DNA from: Desulfobacteraceae bacterium
GTDB lineage: Bacteria > Desulfobacterota > Desulfobacteria > Desulfobacterales > BuS5
DNA: 12,648 bases
Assembly (NCBI GenBank): GCA_030592105.1
Contig: JAUVKE010000042.1
Span: 1 to 12,648, forward strand
Direction: 5' to 3'
Part shown: piece after piece, positions 5,861 to 12,581 of the stretch
Layout of the letters: each line of letters opens with the position of its first letter
Position numbering within the stretch: position 1 is the first letter of the stretch
The notes under the pieces: generated by a model
Databases searched by the model: none
What the model saw: the letters and a program-made list of their open reading frames with translations, nothing else
Told to the model about the DNA's origin: nothing
Program-made: the position numbers and the translations under genes

Positions 5861-7030
5861 TTACTGAGTTTTTTTATAAAGTGGAGAAATATCTCTTAAA
5901 GTTTTAACAATATTTTTTAAAGCACGTAAAAAACCGATAATATCGTCTTTTGTATTTTCCATGCCCGGTGTTACAACAAGTGTCCCCTGTGCATCTGCAT
6001 GGTCAAGACCGATGGACATAAGTACATGGGACGCACGCAAGGAGCCTGTGGCGCATGCCGAACGGGTCGATACTCTATATCCATCATCTTCAAGCATAAG
6101 AACTATACTTTCACCTTCAATATATTTGATGGCAAATGATACAAGATTAGGGAGCCCCTTTGCAGGATCGCCATTCAGGTGATATTCATCTATGTAATTT
6201 GGAAGCTCCTTAACAAGAAAATTGCTGAGATCTTTCAGATGGGTGATTCTTTTATCCATGTTGTTCCTGGCAAGATCAGCGGCCACTCCCATGCCGATTA
6301 TTCCAAAGATATTTTCCGTACCTGCACGTTTATTGTGTTCCTGAATTCCGCCATCCATTATCGGCCATATTCGAACGCCGCTACGGACATAAAGCCCCCC
6401 GACCCCCGTGGGACCGTAATAGGTACTTGACGCAAAACTTAAAAGATCAACCCCAAGCTTCTGAACATCAATGGGTACTACTCCCACAGAATCAACAGCA
6501 TCTGAATGAAGGATAATCTTTTTTCCCTGTGTAATCTTTGCAATCTCCTCAATGGGCTGTATTGTCCCTATTTCGTTATTGCTGTGCATAACTGAAACAA
6601 GGATAGTTTCATCTGTTATTGCTTTTGCAATATCGGCTGGATCGACCATCCCTTTATCATTAACCGAAACAGAGGTTACTGTGTATCCCAGCTGGGAAAG
6701 TCTTTTGATGCTTTTGCTCACAGCATTATGTTCAATATTTGTTGTTACAATATGCTTACCTTTATCTGCATTGGCAAAGGCAGCACCCTTTATTCCGTGA
6801 TTTATCGATTCTGTCCCGCCGGATGTAAAAACAACTTCTTTTTTGTTTTCACAATTTATAAGTCCTGCAACAGATTCCCTTGCTTTTTCTATCATCCCCA
6901 GGGTCTCTTCACCGCCTGCATTCTGGCTGGACGGATTTCCATAATTCTTTTTTACAGCTTCTATCATTGCTTTCTGCACTTCCGGCAGAAGCTGATTTGT
7001 TGACATATGATCAAGGTTTACAATGGTCAT
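5861..7030 (-). CDS. iscS: IscS/NifS-like cysteine desulfurase homologue lacking the PLP lysine
   Basis: 389 residues, full-length for the class I NifS/IscS fold. Present: SGGTES at 70-75, the cofactor-stacking His in EHNAV (His101), HSNNEIG at 149-155, the pyridine-nitrogen Asp in HSDAV (Asp177), QE-N-RAGTEN at 230-240 and the mobile-loop cysteine RSACATGS (Cys326). Missing: the Schiff-base lysine. The motif SAHK-YGPKG-G is here ASSTYYGPTGVG (200-211), so the His is Ser202 and the Lys is Thr203. The SIRFSLGR arginine, which binds the substrate carboxylate, is replaced in GTLVVTPG (349-356). PLP-dependent desulfuration is therefore unlikely. Archaeoglobus fulgidus IscS also lacks this lysine and acts with IscU, its cysteine helping to hold a cluster. 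The gene starts 18 bases after iscU, with GGGAGGA before ATG. Confidence 0.9.
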   Translation of the reverse strand: MTIVNLDHMSTNQLLPEVQKAMIEAVKKNYGNPSSQNAGGEETLGMIEKARESVAGLINCENKKEVVFTSGGTESINHGIKGAAFANADKGKHIVTTNIEHNAVSKSIKRLSQLGYTVTSVSVNDKGMVDPADIAKAITDETILVSVMHSNNEIGTIQPIEEIAKITQGKKIILHSDAVDSVGVVPIDVQKLGVDLLSFASSTYYGPTGVGGLYVRSGVRIWPIMDGGIQEHNKRAGTENIFGIIGMGVAADLARNNMDKRITHLKDLSNFLVKELPNYIDEYHLNGDPAKGLPNLVSFAIKYIEGESIVLMLEDDGYRVSTRSACATGSLRASHVLMSIGLDHADAQGTLVVTPGMENTKDDIIGFLRALKNIVKTLRDISPLYKKTQ

Positions 7031-7048
7031 TTTATTTCCTCCCGGGAA

Positions 7049-7567
7049 TTAGTGCTGTTCGTTGAGATCTGCCTGGCATGCTTTGCAAAAAGAAAAATCT
7101 TCACTTAGTGCTGCATCACAATATGGACAAAAACATTTTTCACCATCTTTATGCTCATGCTTTTCAGCTTCTCCCCTGGGCTCAGGCCGTTTTATCCCGG
7201 TTTTATTATCTTCATAGTCTTTTATAGCAAGCTGCAGTGCATCAGCTCCAAGATTTGAGCAGTGCATCTTATTTTTCGGCAACCCTTCAAGAGCTTTAGC
7301 CACATCTTTATTGGTAACTTTTTTTGCCTCTTCAATGCTCTTCCCCATAACTATTTCAGTGAGCATGCTTGAGACAGCTATAGCTGAACCGCATCCGAAT
7401 GTCTGAAATTTTATATCTTCTATATTATCATCTTTTATTTTAAGATATATGGTCATCATATCACCGCATAAAGGATTACCCACTTCACCCATACCGTCTG
7501 GATTATCAATAATACCAACGTTTCTGGGATTTCTAAAATGTTCCATAACTGTTTTTGAGTATAGCAT
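7049..7567 (-). CDS. iscU: IscU/NifU-type iron-sulfur scaffold with C-terminal zinc ribbon
   Basis: 172 residues. Residues 1-125 are the IscU domain: YSKTVMEHFRNPRNVG, then GNPLCGDMM (Cys34, Asp36), FGCGSAIAVSS (Cys59) and HCSNLGADAL (Cys103). These are the three cluster cysteines and the assembly aspartate. The HscA-chaperone motif LPPVK is replaced by LPKNK (96-100), consistent with no hscBA nearby. Residues 126-143 are a charged linker. Residues 144-172 carry CPYC (147-150) and CKAC (161-164), a zinc-ribbon-like knuckle not present in standard IscU. It is the first gene of the iscU-iscS-fdhD operon, with AAGGAAGG 5 bases before ATG. It probably builds Fe-S clusters in the cytoplasm, together with the lysine-less IscS homologue. 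Confidence 0.92.
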   Translation of the reverse strand: MLYSKTVMEHFRNPRNVGIIDNPDGMGEVGNPLCGDMMTIYLKIKDDNIEDIKFQTFGCGSAIAVSSMLTEIVMGKSIEEAKKVTNKDVAKALEGLPKNKMHCSNLGADALQLAIKDYEDNKTGIKRPEPRGEAEKHEHKDGEKCFCPYCDAALSEDFSFCKACQADLNEQH

Positions 7568-7586
7568 AATACCTTCCTTAACTTAA

Positions 7587-7608
7587 GCCGGGATATTAAT
7601 ATCCCGGC
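7587..7608. promoter_or_regulatory. 22-bp perfect palindrome in the iscU leader
   Basis: The arms GCCGGGATATT (7587-7597) and AATATCCCGGC (7598-7608) are exact inverses with no spacer. The palindrome lies 20 bases upstream of the iscU ATG, in the 153-bp region shared with the divergent HTH gene. Symmetry without a loop favours a dimeric protein-binding site over an RNA hairpin. The divergent HTH/two-CW protein is the obvious candidate. It does not match the IscR type 1 or type 2 consensus as I know them. Confidence 0.5.
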
Positions 7609-7720
7609 CGGTTTATTTAGTGACGATACGATATTGACAAACCGCTGCATTCTGTTATTTATATACTTACCACAAAGTGGCAGATGTCAAGGGAGATCAG
7701 AAATTTTTCATGGAGGTATT

Positions 7721-8095
7721 ATGGAAAGGAGTGAATTTGTCTCTTTTCGAAAACGACTTACAAAAACTCAAATTCAAATGGCCCACCTTTTGGGTATTTC
7801 TGTTAAAACTGTGCGCAGTTATGAGCAGGGATGGCGGTCAATTCCGCCCCATGTTGAAAGGCAAATTCTGTTTCTTATCACGCGTATAAATGGAAAAACA
7901 AAAACACAAAAATCATGCTGGATAATAAATAAATGTCCTGATGAAAGAAAAAAACTCTGTCCGGCCTGGGAATTTGATGCCGGAAAATTCTGCTGGCATA
8001 TTAACGGGACCATATGCAGCGGATTTTCACACGAAACCTGGAAAGAAAAAATTAAAATATGCAGAAAGTGCAAAGTTCTCCTTGCGCTATTGTAA
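7721..8095 (+). CDS. HTH (XRE-type) protein with C-terminal two-CW cysteine region
   Basis: 124 residues from ATG 7721, chosen over an upstream ATG at 7634 because GGAGG (7712-7716) sits 4 bases before it and the conserved MERSEF start fits. Residues 5-50 are a compact helix-turn-helix (FRKRLTKTQIQMAHLLGISV, then KTVRSYEQGWRSIPPHV). Residues 65-117 hold eight cysteines: CW (66-67), C72, CP (80-81), CW (91-92), C99, and CRKC (114-117). This is the two-CW layout (CW-x4-C...CPA...G-x-x-CW-x-x-x-GT-x-C) seen in small proteins of sulfate-reducing deltaproteobacteria. It likely binds zinc or an Fe-S cluster. The protein is divergent from iscU, so a metal- or cluster-sensing regulator of that operon is a reasonable inference. 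A bidirectional terminator follows. Confidence 0.75.
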   Translation: MERSEFVSFRKRLTKTQIQMAHLLGISVKTVRSYEQGWRSIPPHVERQILFLITRINGKTKTQKSCWIINKCPDERKKLCPAWEFDAGKFCWHINGTICSGFSHETWKEKIKICRKCKVLLALL

Positions 8096-8147
8096 TTGAG
8101 AGCCTGGTTATAATTTCAGTAGTACACTGAGCTATAATAAAATTTTA

Positions 8148-8182
8148 AAAAGCCAAATTCTGCTATGCAGGATTTGGCTTTT
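8148..8182. terminator. Bidirectional rho-independent terminator
   Basis: AAAAGCCAAAT and ATTTGGCTTTT (8148-8158 / 8172-8182) pair perfectly. An inner CTGC/GCAG stem with one T-G mismatch and a three-base loop sits inside. On the plus strand the stem's own T's provide the tract, and on the minus strand TTTTTAAAATTTT follows. It lies between the convergent HTH gene and HAO-family gene, so it can serve both. Confidence 0.8.
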
Positions 8183-8258
8183 CAGGTATGGACATGATAT
8201 CAGGGATGGCAGAAGCCTGGCTGATGAGTGAAATTATTTATGTAACGCTCTATGGGGT

Positions 8259-9641
8259 TTAATAAGGCGCCGAACTTATTACCGGGCTATATTTTTCAAT
8301 CTTTCCGGCTTCCAAACGGCTTTCGTATATGTTTTCCATATCCTGGAAACACTGAAAAAGTTGAAAAAATCCGTGCCAGTGTGCATAATCAGGCGCATTC
8401 ATAGCTGCACCCATCCGTGCCCTACGCCCCACGTGGTGCCACAGATAATACATAAGCTCCTGAAAACCATCCTTCCAGGGATCATCTCCCAGCAGCTTTT
8501 TCCCCTCCAGATCTTTCTTCATCTTTAATGCATTTTTCCAATACATGTTATACAGGCCAACGGAATTGTCCAGCATATCACGTTGTGTTTTAATATGAGA
8601 GGGTCCGTGGCAGTTGGCACAAACTTTTTTCATATTCTCCTCTCCCTTGATGCCATTACCACGATTACCGGAGCGTACCACAGATTTTTTATGCATTAAA
8701 TCCCACTTTAACCGCTCCTGAACATTATGGGTGGTGGCCAGATCACCAATACCGCTCATGTGACAGGTAGCGCAAGTGGGGGCAGTATAATCACCAGGTT
8801 CCCAGGCGTCAGGGGGGCTGTCGAAATTCCATTTTTCACCCTGGGTTAGATATAGCTGACCATGCTTGCTCTCCATATATATTTCTATATTGGGATGATC
8901 CGGTCCAAGATGACATGCACCACATGCTTCCGGCTTGCGGGCATCGGACTTTGCAAAGGTATGGCGCTCATGGCACACCGTGCAGGTGCCTATGGAACCA
9001 TCAGGATAGCGGGTTCCAACGCCGCCGGGCCAGGTTTCGTTAATGGGCTTGTTGTCCGGGCCCAGCTCCACCTGGGTACCGTGGCATGGCTGACAACCGG
9101 AAGCCCGGGGAGCCCGCTCAATGGGGGTAGCTTCTTTTGGAGTTCCATAGACCCAGGAAAATTTCTTATCTGTCATAAACCCCCCGCCTTCATAATAAAA
9201 TTGAAGCTTGCTAAGGCCGGATCTTTCAGGGCTTGTCACAGCGCTGACTGCCAATTCTGCATGGCCGCTTTTAAGAAACTGTTCAACTTCCTGGGGATGA
9301 CAGCGGGAACAGGTTTTTGAAGAAACCATGGGGGAAATAAAGATGTTCGTTCCCTTAATCCCTTCGCACTGACTGGCCATGGGAGATGATTTTTCCACAA
9401 CATGACAGTCGTAGCATGAGACGCCGGCATGGCTCATACGGCCTTCCTTCCAACCCTCCACAATGCCGGGTATTTTTCTTGCGTGACATTCAATACAACT
9501 AATCGCTTCTTTGGTAAATCCCCTTTTAATTACCAGCTCTTTGGGAGTGTTGAGATATTCTTCAGCACCAACTGCTGCGAACATGGGGACCAACAGCACA
9601 GACAGAGCGAGAAACCCTGCTTTGGCTATTTTCAACTTCAT
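8259..9641 (-). CDS. haoA: Octaheme c-type cytochrome, hydroxylamine oxidoreductase (HAO) family
   Basis: 460 residues with a Sec signal peptide (1-26, ending AAVGA before EEYL), so periplasmic. Eight CxxCH heme sites begin at residues 49, 76, 111, 183, 220, 240, 290 and 341. The spacing, [16 protein letters not shown] (246-261, with the family's active-site Asp-His pair) and the C-terminal [12 protein letters not shown] (418-429) identify the HAO family. In this family the fourth heme is usually the substrate-binding P460-type heme. Oxidative HAOs have a tyrosine cross-linked to it, and reductive members lack the link. Tyr419 is a candidate, but alignment is needed. With the NapC-type cytochrome upstream, reduction of nitrite or hydroxylamine to ammonium is the likelier role. 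AAAGGAGGGTGGT precedes ATG. A 239-base gap separates it from the napC-like gene. Confidence 0.88.
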   Translation of the reverse strand: MKLKIAKAGFLALSVLLVPMFAAVGAEEYLNTPKELVIKRGFTKEAISCIECHARKIPGIVEGWKEGRMSHAGVSCYDCHVVEKSSPMASQCEGIKGTNIFISPMVSSKTCSRCHPQEVEQFLKSGHAELAVSAVTSPERSGLSKLQFYYEGGGFMTDKKFSWVYGTPKEATPIERAPRASGCQPCHGTQVELGPDNKPINETWPGGVGTRYPDGSIGTCTVCHERHTFAKSDARKPEACGACHLGPDHPNIEIYMESKHGQLYLTQGEKWNFDSPPDAWEPGDYTAPTCATCHMSGIGDLATTHNVQERLKWDLMHKKSVVRSGNRGNGIKGEENMKKVCANCHGPSHIKTQRDMLDNSVGLYNMYWKNALKMKKDLEGKKLLGDDPWKDGFQELMYYLWHHVGRRARMGAAMNAPDYAHWHGFFQLFQCFQDMENIYESRLEAGKIEKYSPVISSAPY

Positions 9642-9880
9642 ACCACCCTCCTTTTACTTTTTTTTCATATTTAATTATAAGTTTTATTAAACCATTCGTC
9701 TTGTAGAATTAATTACCCATACCTTGTTAAGTGGTTGTTATTATATGAATTCAGATAGTTTCCCCTCAAAATTTGGAGACTCGATATTTTTGAAATGTTG
9801 ACATAAAAATTTAACATGCTTCTTTTCCGACTCAACCACCCAAGGACTTAACTATTTGACGATATCTGTTATCTGAAAAT

Positions 9881-10450
9881 CTATAGCTGTTTTTTAAAAT
9901 AACGATTTACTATATCAGCCATATTTTTATGCCCCACATGGGGGTGACATTCGACACATTTCTTGGTTGTATCTCCCCGCAAATAAGCTCGATGGGCCAG
10001 AAATCCACCCCTTGGCATTCCAGGGGCCAAATCCAGATTAAAGTGACAGCGGCGGCAGGAGGAATCATAGGTAAAATTTGTCCGGTGTTTTTCCGCATTA
10101 CCCATCCAGTCAAATTCTTCCAGGTCAGTTATAATATTCTGGATAACGTCCCCTGTACCGGTTATGGCCTTGGCTGTAACATACTCGACAAAATTCCCGT
10201 GGGGTAAGTGGCAATCCACACACTGGGCAGTAAATCCCTGGGGATTTTGCCCACCATGAACAGACTGAGCCCAGGCGTCACGAAAAGGTGTCATGGCGTG
10301 ACAGGTGATACAAAAAGTATCAGTATTGGTGGTTTCAATCATAAAACCCGAAGCCAGCACCGTCAGGATTGTTAATGCTACTCCAATGATCAAGCCGAAC
10401 CAGAGGCCTTTTTTTTTCCCTGGAGATTGAGTTTTTTGTGAAGATGTCAT
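9881..10450 (-). CDS. NapC/NirT/NrfH-family tetraheme membrane cytochrome c
   Basis: 189 residues. A lysine-rich N-terminus is followed by one membrane anchor (about 15-37, GLWFGLIIGVALTILTVLAS). Four CxxCH sites begin at residues 47, 77, 132 and 165. The first site is CITCHAM, the CxxCHxM arrangement of NrfH/NapC proteins in which the methionine (Met53) ligates heme 1 near the quinol site. Family members oxidise menaquinol in the membrane and pass electrons to periplasmic reductases. Standing before an octaheme HAO-family gene, this corresponds to the HaoC-HaoA arrangement known from Epsilonproteobacteria. AAAGGAAAG lies just upstream of ATG. It is probably the first gene of a two-gene transcript, though the long gap could hold a second promoter. 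Confidence 0.9.
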   Translation of the reverse strand: MTSSQKTQSPGKKKGLWFGLIIGVALTILTVLASGFMIETTNTDTFCITCHAMTPFRDAWAQSVHGGQNPQGFTAQCVDCHLPHGNFVEYVTAKAITGTGDVIQNIITDLEEFDWMGNAEKHRTNFTYDSSCRRCHFNLDLAPGMPRGGFLAHRAYLRGDTTKKCVECHPHVGHKNMADIVNRYFKKQL

Positions 10451-10498
10451 TCAATCTTTCCTTTGAATTTGTGTGGCAAAAAGAAACATGAAAAAGCT

Positions 10499-10661
10499 TA
10501 GGGTTCGGTCAAAAATAAATTAGCAATTTTAAGTGTTGAGGCGCCCGGCTGGCAAGGCGCGAAAACGCAGGAATATCAAAAGATATTTCTGCGCTTTCGT
10601 AACGCAGCCAGGCGGGATGCATCGGTGCTTAAAATATAAAGTTATTTTTGAGCGAGCCCTT
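10499..10661. repeat. About 160-bp imperfect palindromic element (MITE-like)
   Basis: The arms 10501-10577 and 10582-10660 are inverse copies. On the left are GGGTTCGGTCAAAAATAA, TTTTAAG, GGCTGGC and CGCAGGAATATC. The reverse complement of the right reads GGGCTCGCTCAAAAATAA, TTTTAAG, GCCTGGC and CGCAGAAATATC in the same order. The centre is AATATC-AAAA-GATATT. There is no open frame. It would form one long hairpin RNA or cruciform. It lies about 50 bases upstream of the napC-like gene. It resembles dispersed palindromic repeats of Desulfobacterales genomes, from memory and not verified. Confidence 0.7.
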
Positions 10662-11363
10662 ACTTCATTCCCTTACCGTTTTTGACAACAACACTATCTT
10701 TTATTTTTTGCTTAGATTTAAGTATGCGGATATATGTTTAATAAAACTAAATATAAAAATATTCTTTTTGTCAATGAAGAATATGCAAGTATAGATAAAT
10801 TTATAAAAAATTTACTGTAAAATTTTAGCCGGATTTAAAATAGAGGCTGGGAGCCCGGTTGTTTCGCTGAATCGTTACGAACTTTTTACAGGGGATTGTG
10901 AAAAAACGGATAAAAAAATTATCACCAGGGTATTAGAATTATGGAGGTCAGTTCTGACATCTGATGGGTAAAGTTAGAACCAGCCCCGAATTATGAAACA
11001 CTTGTGTATCATAATTCTTTTCGATAACAATTATATAGACCGTTACATAAATAATTTCACTCTGCTATCACTCAAAGCCATTACTCATCACTAAATTTTT
11101 TTTCTTGTTTTCGTAAAGTTAATTATATGAAAAACCATAATTTTTTTATTTAAAACAGTTGCATATAAGTTTTTCTTATATCTTTTGGTTCGGTTTTATA
11201 TTAAATAAAAAAAACAGCCTCAAAAAATCCATCACAAATGGCACATATTTTGAATTACTTTTTTAAATACTATCTTGCAGATTAATCTTTACCAAAGAAA
11301 CGACTTTTTTTAAAAAAAATAGAGTTTGATAAATTTTAATAAATCATAATTAAGGAGAATAAA
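10662..11363. other. Long AT-rich non-coding region with two adjacent hairpins
   Basis: About 700 bases without a credible gene. The only structures I see are the tandem hairpins at 10949-11020, listed separately, and a small ATATAAG/CTTATAT hairpin (11163-11181). Promoters for the rubrerythrin gene should lie near the right end, but none is clear. Confidence 0.5.
10949..11020 (+). ncRNA. Candidate small RNA 3' part: two hairpins, second terminator-like
   Basis: GTTCTGAC (about 10951-10958) can pair fully with GTTAGAAC (about 10973-10980), allowing one G-U. Right after, GAATTATGA (10988-10996) pairs with TCATAATTC (11009-11017) with an inner ACAC/GTGT, then CTTTTCG. The arrangement looks like the end of a transcript with no coding sequence before it. 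Speculative. Confidence 0.25.
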
Positions 11364-11898
11364 ATGGCAAAATATGTATGTTCAGTATGCGGATGGAACT
11401 CCACCTGACAACTGTCCCCAGTGCAATTCACCAAAGGAAAAATTTAACCTCCAGGAAACAACATCAGGTTTTTCATGGGCTGATGAGCATGTTGTAGGTG
11501 TTGCAAAAGGCGTGGATCCGGAAATACTTGAAGGGCTTAAGGCAAACTTTACTGGGGAATGCACAGAAGTGGGGATGTATCTTGCTATGAGCCGGCAGGC
11601 AGACAGAGAAGGATATCCTGAGGTTGCAGAAGCGTATAAACGGATCGCTTTTGAAGAGGCGGAACATGCGGCTAAATTTGCTGAACTTCTTGGGGAAGTG
11701 CTTGCAGGTGATACAAAAACAAATCTTCAAGCAAGGGTTGAAGCTGAATATGGAGCCTGCAAAGGTAAAAAAGAACTTGCCACAAAGGCAAAACAGCTTA
11801 ATCTCGATGCAATTCATGATACTGTGCATGAAATGTGCAAGGATGAGGCTCGCCATGGCCAGGCATTTGCCGGGCTTCTTAAACGATATTTCAAATAA
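11364..11898 (+). pseudogene. Reverse rubrerythrin (NADH peroxidase type) with frameshifted rubredoxin domain
   Basis: AAGGAG lies 6 bases before ATG 11364, whose frame reads [11 protein letters not shown] and stops at TGA 11406-11408. The rest, [18 protein letters not shown] and onward, continues in another frame to TAA 11896-11898. A rubredoxin-like start (CxxCG...DGTPPxxCPxC) is therefore split between frames, with 3n+2 bases missing near 11391-11400. Starting instead at ATG 11374 gives 174 residues but keeps only the second CPQC. The rest is intact: a four-helix diiron domain with GECTE (61-65), EEAEH (93-97), EAEY (123-126) and DEARH (157-161), giving two ExxH ligand sites. Rubrerythrins reduce hydrogen peroxide in anaerobes. 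Without the N-terminal FeS4 site electron entry would be impaired. Assembly error remains possible. Confidence 0.8.
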
Positions 11899-11934
11899 CA
11901 GATGTAACTATTTGGCTGAGTTGATTTAAGAGAC

Positions 11935-12133
11935 GCAACAGGTATGATCTGATTAAAATTTTGAAATTATTTAAACGTGTTAGATATCTTTAAGAAAGAA
12001 TCCATCAGAGTTGAACCTATTTGCGTTATTTGCTGATGTATCATTATAAAAACTTATATTTGATAGCAGGTTCTTTTTTTACAACCTCTTATGCGTGAGT
12101 TTTTCAAGATTTTAATCAGATTATACCTATTGC
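11935..12133. repeat. About 200-bp element with 32-bp inverted ends (MITE-like)
   Basis: The left arm 11935-11966 (GCAACAGGTATGATCTGATT...TTGAAA) and the right arm 12102-12133, reverse-complemented (GCAATAGGTATAATCTGATT...TTGAAA), differ at only three or four of 32 positions. Weaker inverse similarity seems to continue inward (ACGTGTTAGA / ACGCATAAGA, AAGAAAGAA / AAAAAAGAAC). There is no coding frame. It sits 36 bases after the rubrerythrin stop. Confidence 0.65.
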
Positions 12134-12386
12134 TATACATATCAGCTGAATAGTTACTAAAGCGGCAAAGCCGCAGTTGTCAGTTATCAGTTGCCAGCAC
12201 TGGAGGTTATTTTGAAATTTGAGGATATTGAACCAGCAGTTGGCAAAAAATAGATTCAGGAAACAAAAGAACTCTCGACGATGCTCACAGATTTCTTGTT
12301 TTTTATGACAGAAAACCAGGAGTAAGGTACTAACAGGTGAGCTTAATATCAGGGTCTGGAAATTTCAGAACACGGACTCAAATTTT
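12134..12386 (+). other. Intergenic stretch with a GCGGC hairpin and a TAG-interrupted mini-ORF
   Basis: GCGGCAAAGCCGC (about 12161-12173) is a small hairpin, followed by repeated TCAGTTA-like units. GGAGG (12202-12206) then lies 5 bases before TTG 12212. The frame reads LKFEDIEPAVGKK, then TAG (12251-12253), then IQETKELSTMLTDFLFFMTE and NQE, to TAA 12323-12325. It is either a decayed small gene or two unrelated short frames. No family is recognised. Confidence 0.3.
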
Positions 12387-12581
12387 ATGAAACAACCTTT
12401 TGTTGAACTCAGCAGCTGTATTTTATGCGAAATCTGCACTGATTACTGCCCAACAGTTTTTAAAATGAATGCCGCAGGTTTTGTTGAAGTCACTGAACTG
12501 GACGATTATCCTGAAGAGGATGTGGATGAAGTTATAAAAAACTGCCCGAAAGACTCTATTTCATGGGAGGAGTTTATATGA
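12387..12581 (+). CDS. Single-cluster [4Fe-4S] ferredoxin
   Basis: 64 residues. Cys11, Cys14 and Cys17 (SSCILCEICTDYCP) plus distal Cys53 (KNCPKDSI) are the standard ligands of one [4Fe-4S] cluster. The extra Cys21 sits where Desulfovibrio gigas ferredoxin has a cysteine that forms a disulfide, but its partner is here Asp45, so Cys21 is free. The acidic 36-48 segment (ELDDYPEEDVDE) is typical of low-potential electron carriers acting in the cytoplasm. The ATG at 12387 has no strong ribosome site. The stop TGA overlaps ATG 12578, which follows GGAGGAG, as though a coupled downstream gene once began there, but that frame closes after eight codons (MKMINCEL). Confidence 0.88.
   Translation: MKQPFVELSSCILCEICTDYCPTVFKMNAAGFVEVTELDDYPEEDVDEVIKNCPKDSISWEEFI

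Noticed and set aside
7634..7662. TTGACA with a 17-base spacer as promoter of the HTH gene
   Set aside because: The -35 is perfect but the -10 (ATTTAT) is poor, so it is not strong enough to list as a feature.
7634..7720. Upstream ATG start for the HTH protein adding 29 residues
   Set aside because: The extension is not conserved-looking and has no ribosome site, while ATG 7721 has GGAGG at proper spacing and fits the family start.
9642..9880. A small gene in the 239-base gap between the napC-like and HAO-family genes
   Set aside because: The longest minus-strand frame is about 30 codons with low-complexity content and no ribosome site.
10957..10982. CTGATG...GAAC resembling a hammerhead ribozyme core
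   Set aside because: The core needs CUGAUGA and GAAA with three stems. GAAA is replaced by GAAC and no flanking stems fit.
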